Below are positions 55,680 through 64,000 of a stretch of DNA of 64,000 nucleotides, in pieces (position 1 is the first letter of the stretch; each line of letters opens with the position of its first letter). Source of the DNA: Symsagittifera roscoffensis (lineage: Eukaryota; Xenacoelomorpha; Acoela; Convolutidae); NCBI RefSeq assembly GCF_963678635.1, contig NC_087062.1, positions 32,262,704 through 32,326,703 on the forward strand. Reading direction: 5' to 3'. The position numbers were made by a program, and so were the translations under genes. Under the pieces are notes generated by a model. It saw only the letters and a list, made by a program, of their open reading frames with translations, did no database searches and was not told where the DNA came from.

Positions 55680-56455
55680 ATCTATTTTATGTCCTTTTTT
55701 TACTGATTTTATTTACTCCAACCAAATAGTATCCTAACTGCTTTTTTTTTCAACAATTTTGTGTACGCTTTTTTTAAAGGTATTGGACGTAGTGAACACA
55801 AGACTCTCATTTAGATCTTGCTGACTTTTTGTCTTTTTTTCACGAAAAAGTCTATAAAGTCTCTAATAACTACAAATGTGCATTCATACAACTTGATGCG
55901 ATCATAAACGCGTTAATGGTATAAATGCTGTTTTGAGTTCTATCGGCAAAATTGATGTAAATAGCACTCTTTAAACACAAACTTGGAAATGGTCCAAAAA
56001 ACGTGAACAATTTCAAGTTTCGAAAAAAGATTAATTTTTAGATTTCCAGTCAAAAAAAAACCTTCCCTGGTCGTCCAGTTTTCTCAAGTTTAGTTGTTGC
56101 TATCAAAATAGCGCCAATCATAAATTGTTCTAGAAATTCAATCAGCTTGAAGACATCTTTGTTTCTTCAAAGTTCGAAGGTTGAGACTTTTCATCAAAAA
56201 GTTTTTCTATGTTTAGTCGCGTTCATTACTCTTTTCCAATATTCGCTTGGCTATATTACCAATTCTCTAAGTAAAACTACTTTCGATTATATTTGGGGGA
56301 GATTTGTTTAAACTGAGAATTTGGTTTTGATCATTTAGTTCAGTTTTAATCTAAATCACTATTAATTAAACTATGAATGAAACGCCTAAAATAAAACAAC
56401 TGAAACTTTCATAAAAATGTTTTAAAAACTAGTTTTGTTTTAACAAGCCAGCCAG
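55680..56455. other. no feature recognised
   Basis: AT-rich, no open frame of interest, no repeat noticed. Confidence 0.4.
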
Positions 56456-56457
56456 CA

Positions 56458-57711
56458 ACACTTGTTTTAGGCTGGGTCGACTAAGACTGACGGATGAATA
56501 ACCGAAGTTGCTCACTGTTTATCTTAACTATAATGGATATTTATTTGAAAAGTTTCATTTAGTCCTGGGTCGTTTGTAAAATTTGGAGAGTGAACCGACG
56601 TTTGAGGTCATTAGACACTAGTTTTCAGGGGTGGGGAGAAAAAAATTGTTCTAACTGATCAAGGAAAGGCTTGATGATTAATTAATTTAAAATGGTTTAA
56701 GGTTTTAAAATTACGTTAAAAATTAAAGATCCAAGGATAACCTTGATAATCTGGTTTAAAGAAATATAAGGTTGTTTAAAACAAGGATAAATCTTGACAA
56801 GATTTAAGTTAAAATTTGATGATTTAAATAATATTAGCTTTTTGAGTGATCTTGCTATACTTTAATTTAAAAAACAAAGAGGCATGATGAATGAGAAAAT
56901 AAGATTATGATTGCTTGACAAGCAAGGGATGTCTTACACTTACAATTTTGATAAAACTAACTTAAAGTTATATACTAACTAACTTTTGTTTTTTTTTCCA
57001 TTAATTCTAATTTCACAAAGCTGTTAAAATTACTACAGATTTTTGAAACTAAATCACTTTTTTAATTTTAGATCTATCGTCTTGATATTTTATTTTGGAA
57101 ATGAATTTTACTGCTCCAAGACATTTCTTAATTATGAATGAAAATGCACTGCAGTGATACTTTTGTTGAGAAGTAGTCGTTGCACTCCCTTTTTTCGTTT
57201 CACGACATAGAAAGTTGGGCCGCTAATTGGGTTTTGACCTGGTGTAAGCTTGAATACTGGTTGGCATTGATTAGACTGATCGAGACATGGTGGTAAGTTT
57301 TCACTACTTCTTAACATTTTGTGTTATGTGTTCGGATCTTTGATCTTATGTCCATTTGAAATTGCTAAATCTAAAATTGTATGAGTCTGCTTGAGACTCC
57401 TGGTCGCACCGAATGAATTTAAGTCCTTAGTCTAATACCAATCCTAATCTTACTCTTACATCTACTAGTCTAAATAGATCTAGTGTATACTGATATTTGT
57501 GATATTAGATATCAGGAACTGTTTCGGAGAAGAGTAACTGTTTGGTAAATTAAATTTATTCTGTACTGGTTGAAACTATAAATAGTTTCAACCTTACAAA
57601 GAATTGTAAGTTTTAGTTATGGATCATGATTGGCTAATTCTAAATATTTTACAGAGATAGTTTATCCAAATTATAATAGGTTAAAATCAATACTTGTTTT
57701 GAACTGGTTCA
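56458..57711 (-). repeat. solo LTR of a diverged relative of the 12.97-14.30 kb LTR
   Basis: Runs from 'gctgggtcgactaagac' to the terminal ggttca at 57711, collinear with 12970-14302 but clearly diverged. It carries the hairpin (57568-57593) with compensatory changes and an LTR ORF (57132-57317). No Gag or Pol text adjoins either end, so it is a solo LTR or a truncated element. Confidence 0.7.
57132..57317 (-). CDS. LTR-encoded 61-aa ORF, diverged homologue
   Basis: Starts MLRSSENLPPCLDQSNQC and ends with LTPGQNPISGPTFYVVKRKK, GVQRLLLNKSITAVHFHS. It lines up with the 80-aa LTR ORF at 20276 and 24450 through ML, NL, the PG and the GPxxYxVxRK block, at the same place within the LTR. It is open although this LTR is old. 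Confidence 0.35.
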   Translation of the reverse strand: MLRSSENLPPCLDQSNQCQPVFKLTPGQNPISGPTFYVVKRKKGVQRLLLNKSITAVHFHS

Positions 57712-58029
57712 AATGTCGACCAAACTGCATGCACTTAATCCCAGATCATAGAGAGATTTGCAAGTAGAGTACTTTTTAACATCGAGAGAAATTTTGTCTC
57801 TCGATTCCGCAGACAAATGATAATATCCCGAGCTCTAAAAAGTAGGACACTGAGCGGTGTTAAACTGTTGAGAGAGCCCAAGCTTGCAGACAACCCTACA
57901 ATTCTCGCTAAAAACCAATTAACAAGAAGAATCCCAACTTCATGACCTTTTAAAAATTCGATCGAAGCATTGAATAAAAGAGGTTTCTGAAGAAATTTTG
58001 CGCGGCAGGCCATAAATGAAGAAAAAGGG

Positions 58030-59180
58030 CAGAAAATAGTTGTAATTATTAGTGTAATTAGAAAAAAATCTTGAAAAATATTGTAAACTAACTTTAATCT
58101 TGAAAGAACCTTGCAAGAATTGTTTTCACAATTCGGAAGGGAATTCCCAACTCAGAATGCGTACCTTGCAAAAGCTTTGCAAAAAGTTTTTTTCTCCTAG
58201 CTAAAAACTCCACTGATGATTTATAAATTATACATTTCCTGGCAAAAAATATCGACAATTCTTTTGCCAATATCGTTTCAAAAAAAGTTATTTAGCGGTG
58301 AAAAACATCTGATCACCAACACAATTAATTTTCAAACTACAGCTCTAATCTAATCATTTTGAATTTTTTTGAATGCCGTTATTAAACAGTTTAAAAGAGT
58401 TGAATTTGTATGTTTTTGTGCAATTTCAATTTTTTTTTCTGCGCCCTAGGGAACAGACGTATTTTTGGTTATACCCCACCAAATGATGAAAAATGTTTAG
58501 AAAAATTTTCTCACAAAGTTGGGCGGATTTTAATCAGGAATGCAGGAACTTATATCCCGAGCTCTAAATCGAAATAGAACAATGCAGAAAATGCACAAAA
58601 GACCAAAAAAACTTGAGAATGTTTCAGTAAAAAGCAGGATATTGCAAATCCTTGCAAAATGAAAGCAAATCATTCAAAAATCTTGCTAGGAAAAAGCTAG
58701 GTTAAAGTATACAAAGCAAGATTTTGTTTAGATATCATGCAAGAATTGCATTCCAAAAATACTGGGTATCAAAATAATTTGTTTGGTTGTTTCATTAGCC
58801 TTTGAAGGCAATTCCATGAAAGTGTTTACTTTATTTATATAATTTGCCTGTCTGAGTGAACTAGAAAATTTAAGAAACTTTTTTTTCTAGAACAGTACAA
58901 AACTCGGGTAAAGATTAAAAAGTAGGACACTCAGCGGTGGTAAACTGTTGATCCGAAACATGTCAGCAACAAAAAACTAACATTGATTCTGTGTAGAAAA
59001 TGGCCGTGCTTCTGTGTAAAATTTTCTAGAAAAATGTAACCTATTGGTGTGATCTACTGAATTTCTGCTTCAGAGATCAAAGCTTTGTTTCAGTTATATA
59101 AAATAAAAATTCAGTTGTTTTTCTGTTTAATCTCACCATTACAATGCTAAGCTCGGCTACTTTGGTATTGGTTTGAATTT
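58030..59180. repeat. long dispersed repeat, copy 2
   Basis: Partner of 53350-54570. Lacks the right arm of the palindrome. Confidence 0.8.
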
Positions 59181-59734
59181 CGCAAACATTGTCCCCGGAA
59201 TCCACTTAATTTGAGTTGGAGACAGCAAAATTTCAAAAGGGCATTTGAAGTCGGAAACTGATGGAATTGATGGACAAATGTTTAAACACTAGCACTAGTT
59301 TTTAAAGTTGAAATTTAGCCAGCGAAGAAAATTTCGAATCCAGCGCCAATGCGGCTTTTGGAGATAAATACTACGACATGCTTTGTTTTGGATTCCGCAG
59401 ACAAATGATAATTGTTTCATATGAAAAAATGTTAAAAAATTCTCATAAAAAACTACTTTGCAGATTGGCTCTACAACTTTCATTGTTGATCTACAAAAAA
59501 TGGAGTCAGAAAAAGGGCATTATTACTGGCTTCTTTTTTGGATAATGAAGAATTTGCAATCTAAATACCAGCCAGTTTGGTCACTATCGAAAATGAAGAC
59601 TTCTTGGAGGTAACGATTGTGAAATTTTGTTTTAGTTTTTCATTTTATTTTTCACAGCGCTGAGTTTTCAAATTGTATAGTTTTTAGACCAACAATGTGA
59701 TTTGAAAAAATTGAACATTTCATTTACCAATCTT

Positions 59735-59958
59735 TTAATAGAGCGGTTGATTGAATGCGAAAGATAAAAAGTCATTGTGTTCTAATTGCTCCGGCAACCG
59801 ATGTTTCGAGAAGAGCGACTGAATCAGCGGCAGATCTTTGTGTAACAGGTATTTTAGAACGTTAAATACGGGAGTTTGGGAATGTTTCCACTCATGGGAT
59901 TCGGAAATGGACTTGTTACCAGCAGTAACAGGCAAGCAGCCAGTCAGGGTCACTATTA
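59735..59958 (-). CDS. possible terminal exon, unknown protein
   Basis: After an acceptor-like acaataatag the frame reads LTGCLPVTAGNKSISESHE, TPVFNVLKYLLHKDLPLIQ and SLFSKHRLPEQLEHNDFL to a stop. No ATG of its own, no known domain, no upstream exon found. Confidence 0.25.
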
Positions 59959-59983
59959 TTGTGATTGAAACTCACGAAACTTT

Positions 59984-62168
59984 AATCATAAAGATCAATT
60001 CTTTGTTATAACCTACTCTGATGAACTTTTTGTCCAGGTGTTTGATAATGCTCATTAATTGCTGCTTTCTCAGGCTAATTTATTCATCGTCGGAGTTTCG
60101 TTAATTAACATTTCATGCATCTTTTTGCACGGATCCTAAAGAGCGAGATTCTTCAGGTACAAATTTCTCTTATGCTTAGCCGGTGATTTATTTCTAAATA
60201 GAAGCGGTTCTTTACTGGGTACCCGGGGGAGAATATAGTTAAAAAGGTACATACAGCAAGTTTTCGTAGTTTAAGAGAATTAAAACGAGCATGAACTCTG
60301 AACTTTGAACTATGAATAATCTTTGTAATATTTGGTGTTTGTAATCTTGCTTTTCATTTGCTTAATGTATGCAATTCACTCTTTTACGGCAGCATGCATT
60401 TGATCAACCAATTATGATTTGTTTAATTGGTGTCGTTTATATCCGTTACTCTTTTTGGTTTTTTAAAAAATATTAATTGCAATATAAAAGCAAAAGACTC
60501 ATTATTTTCAATCTTTTTACAGTACTGAGTTTTTGTTATAAAATTTATGAGCCATCAGTAATTTACGTTTTCCAACGCATAAGGGGCAGTGATTGCTTGC
60601 TGTATGAAACAATTGAAAGAATGTTTTCCGTGGAATTCCTTTCCACGCTTTCCACCAATTCCATTAGCTCATTGATTTCCACGAACTGTTGTTATCTAAT
60701 TTTAGAGCTAATCTATGATACAAAAAGAGAACTCCACTTTAAGTCTTACCCTGTAATAAACTCTGTACAATGTTAAAATTCTTCCCGATAGACTTTAAAA
60801 AATAAGATGCACAGTATTCGATCTAATCAATCTTTGATGCAAGCTCATTTTTCATCAGAGCATTAACTGTTCTATCGATAAACGTTTTAGGTTGATTGAG
60901 GGTTATAGCAACTTATCTCACAACCCGTTAAAAATTAGCTTCAAGAGTAGTGTTTAGTCAGTCGGAAAAGATTGGTCACAACTAAAAAACTTCAAGTTGG
61001 AAAATTGGTATGGTGCGAGTCAGTTCGCAGAATTATCATAAAGATCCATTCTTTGTTATAACCTACTCTGATGAACTTTTTGTCCTGGTGTTTGATAATG
61101 CTCATTAATTGCTGCTTTCTCAGGCTAATTTATTCATCATCGGAGTTTTGTTCATTAATGCTCATTAATTGCTGCTTTCTCAGGCTAATTTATTCATCAT
61201 CGGAGTTTCGTTAATTAACATTTCATGCATCTTTTTGCACGGATCCTAAAGAGCGAGATTCTTCAAGTACAAATTTCTCTTATGCTTATCCGGTGATTTA
61301 TTTCTAAATAGAGGCGGTTCCTTACTGGGTACCCGGGGGACAATATAGTTAAAAAGGTCCATACAGCAAGTTTTCGTAGTTTAAGAGAATTAAAACGAGC
61401 ATGAACTCTGAACTTTGAACTATGAATAATCTTTGTAATATTTGGTGTTTGTAATCTTGCTTTTCATTTGCTTAATGTATGCAATTCACTCTTTTACGGC
61501 AGCATGCATTTGATAAACCAATTATGATTTGTTTAATTGGTGTCGTTTATATCCGTTACTCTTTTTGGTTTTTTAAAAAATATTAATAGCAATATAAAAG
61601 CAAAAGACTCATTATATTCAATCTTTTTACAGTACTGAGTTTTTGTTATAAAATTTATGAGCCATCAGTAATTTACGTTTTCCAACGCATAAGGGGCAGT
61701 GATTGCTTGCTGTATGAAACAATTGAAAGAATGTTTTCCGTGGAATTCCTTTCCACGCTTTCCACCAATTCAGTTAGCTCATTGATTTCCACGAACTGTT
61801 GTTATCTAATTTTAGAGCTAATCTATGATACAAAGAGAGAGCTCCACATTAAGTCGGACCCTGTAATAAACTCTGTACAATGTTAAAATTCTTCCCGTTA
61901 GACTTAAAAAAAGTAGACTTAAAAAAAAGATGAACAGCATTCGATCTAAGCAATCTTTGATGCAAGCTCATTTTTGATCAGAGCATGAACTGTTCTATCG
62001 ATAAGCGTTTTAAGTTGATTGAAGATTATAGCAACTTCTCTCACAAACCCTTAAAAAATAGCTTCAAGCGTAGTGTTTAGTCAGTCGGGAAACATTGGTC
62101 ACAACTAAAAAACTTCAAGTTGGAAAATTGGTATGGTGCGAATCAGTTCGCAGAATTATCAGAATTAT
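59984..62168. repeat. 1.05-kb tandem duplication with a nested duplication
   Basis: Unit 1 is 59984-61034 and unit 2 is 61035-62168. Both run from 'cataaagatc' to 'cagttcgcagaattatca' and look roughly 97% alike by eye. Unit 2 contains an extra repeat of about 61 bp ('attgctgctttctcaggc' text at 61092-61215). No gene: the one ORF in unit 1 is stopped in unit 2. Confidence 0.9.
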
Positions 62169-62221
62169 CACTTGTTTGTTCCTGCTCTGATGTTTCTATA
62201 CATGCAGTTGGTTTTGTAATA

Positions 62222-62335
62222 CTAGTAAGCTGCGTTGTTTAGTTATATTTCCTTCCAACCGGTTTAAAGGAAAGTTTGAATTGCGTGAAAACAAGTTAGA
62301 GTTGTTATCAGTTATTATTGAAACTTCCTATTCAT
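62222..62335. repeat. dispersed repeat fragment
   Basis: Matches 3539-3662 ('agtaagctgcgttg', 'ttaaaggaaag', 'gtgaaaacaagt', 'gttatcagtta'). Confidence 0.7.
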
Positions 62336-62339
62336 TTCT

Positions 62340-64000
62340 CATCGTGCTTGACCCTTACAAGTATGACTGAAAAAAATCATGTGATTCTGTGTAGCATTGT
62401 TTAGAAAGTTGTGTTTTGTTCGTGCGATCTTCTGGAAACCTGCTTGAACTGATATCACTGCTCGCTTTTAGTTTTTCAAAGCTGAAGGTCACACGTTATC
62501 TCTGAATGACCTCACCTCTGTTTGCCACCCCCGCCCCGTGAAAACCAATTAAGCTATCTCTCACAAACATAGCGGCAAAACAAACACAACAAAATTTAAT
62601 TCTTATCAGTGTAAACGCGAGCAGAGAGTTGAAGAGTACTTAGCGCCCGTGTAAGCAACTCATCGGTTGAAGTTTTATTTAAGAACAGCGAGAAAAGTTT
62701 TTTGCCAATTTTGTTTGATCGATCAAGGCCTCGAAGAAAGCAAGTTATCATGACTAATATTTCTTTCGTTTAGTATCTAATTACCAAAACTTGTTGACTT
62801 GGAACTTTAAAAAAAAAACACTTAATTGCTCATTTTTCTACATTTTGAACAGAAACAAGTCGGCTGAATATGCGACTAATCGATAGTCATTGTTTTGACG
62901 CTGAAACAAACTTTTGATCATTGATGTTAAGAATATTGGTTCTCCACATTGGTTGAGAACCCGGGTTGACAAAAATGCTAGTCATACAAAAATGTTGTTT
63001 TTTTCACATTTTAACTTCTCAAAAATTTTTGGTTGTGTTCGTAACCGATACAGAGAGTACACAGAGAGTACACTGAGACATAAACCTTGGTTACTCAAAC
63101 GTAGTAACCAAAGGATTGGCCGTCTCGCATTAAAAATGTATTAAAAACAGCCTGAAAAATTTTAAATCTGTCTCACACAAAAAATATAACGAAAGTAATG
63201 AACTTTTAAGTTTTGGTAAAAGTTTTCAAAGATGATTATTTCTGAAATTTGAATTTTTAAATTACCAGATCTTGATCAACGCATACAAATACATGTCATT
63301 CAAAAGAAAGAGGAATTTTAATCGTTTTTGACGAAAGTTATGAAAAGAAAACGAAAAAAATGCAATATTAGAATATCCAGGACTAGGTTATACTTACAAA
63401 AAATAAAAATTTGCATGCAAAATTTTTTCTTCAAAAAATGTTTGTTTGAGTACGAAAATTAATTTGAGGTTGAAAAAAACAAAAAAAAGTTTTTGGGGGC
63501 AGTTTCAAAACTACTTTTTGCTATAAAAAAATTCTAGTCATACTTTTTCCAAATATAAAATTGTATGATTTGCATTTTTGTTTGACAAAAATTTTGACAA
63601 AAAGTTTTCTTTTTTATTTAGTACGATAAACCGAACTTTATGCCAAAACAAGAGAAAAATTTTATGACATCATTTTAGCAAAATGAACGAAATTTGTATG
63701 ATGAGTATTTTTTCATAGACTTAGTTTATGGAATTGTATGATTAGCATTTTTGGTGTATAGAGGTCATCCCGGGAAAAGAGATAATAAACGTGTCAATAA
63801 CAACCGAAAATGCGCTGATTCAATAAACGAGTCAAAAATTTACATCATGTAAATAATAAAACTATTTGCATAATTTTCGTAAATTATGGATTATTGTTAC
63901 ATAACTAATATATAACACAAATATTTTTGGCTGGTTTATTTTTTACCGATTGAGAATCTAACGTATATTTTTATAATATAAATTTAGTTTCAAGTGGTAG
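62340..64000. other. AT-rich sequence without recognised genes
   Basis: One plus ORF (62914-63144, 76 codons) has no recognised domain. Short direct repeat 'acagagagtacacagagagta' near 63050. From 63150 on the sequence is very A/T-rich. Confidence 0.4.

Noticed and set aside
60477-60776. 99-aa plus ORF in the tandem unit
   Set aside because: It has no ATG start (begins at TTG), and the near-identical second unit has TAG at that codon.

Overview
The window is AT-rich animal nuclear DNA. Three things show this: spliced genes with short GT-AG introns (about 45-90 nt), metazoan-type chromatin and DNA-repair domains, and a dense load of retroelements, MITEs and tandem repeats. There is a 200-base assembly gap at 51004-51203. 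The phylum cannot be fixed from the sequence alone. No rRNA, no convincing intact tRNA, no CRISPR and no bacterial operon was seen.

Layout. (1) 2146-14302, minus strand: one large decayed Ty3/mdg4 (gypsy)-type LTR retroelement with an env-like segment. In element order it has a 5' LTR (about 12970-14302), Gag, a protease DSG motif, RT, RNase H, a polyprotein tail, env-like pieces and a 3' LTR piece (2146-2538). It carries internal duplications and one inverted RT fragment. (2) 14303-25680: tandem segmental copies of a related element's gag plus LTR together with one flanking hAT-like MITE. All four MITE copies have the same 8-bp target-site duplication, so they multiplied by segmental duplication, not by transposition. 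(3) 25.7-32.1 kb: gene-poor, with decayed dispersed repeats, an inverted repeat pair and a minisatellite. (4) 32.2-38.4 kb, minus strand: an Artemis/DCLRE1C-like nuclease relic, an acidic exon relic, and a KDM2-like JmjC demethylase whose exons can be traced splice site by splice site. (5) 40.2-43.1 kb: an uncharacterised plus-strand coding region facing a minus-strand exon pair that begins with a signal peptide. (6) 43.5-45.9 kb: diverged direct repeats around an RNase H fragment. (7) 46.0-49.5 kb, minus strand: a SET-domain gene with 1.07-kb tandem exon duplications, and a Pro/Ser-rich exon upstream. (8) 51.4-64 kb: one intact unknown ORF, a further MITE, a large palindrome, diverged repeats, an LTR without an internal region (56.46-57.71 kb) and a 1.05-kb tandem duplication.

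Two themes stand out. First, several host coding regions (KDM2-like, the exon at 38.1-38.4 kb, the 41-42.5 kb gene, the 49-kb exon) are broken mainly by single-base length changes in short homopolymers, while splice signals and phases stay coherent. Assembly error or very recent decay both fit. Second, the LTR family carries a hairpin kept by compensatory changes and an ORF with similarity between diverged LTRs; these are the best candidates for something undescribed. Retroelement coding regions are described as found and are not reconstructed.
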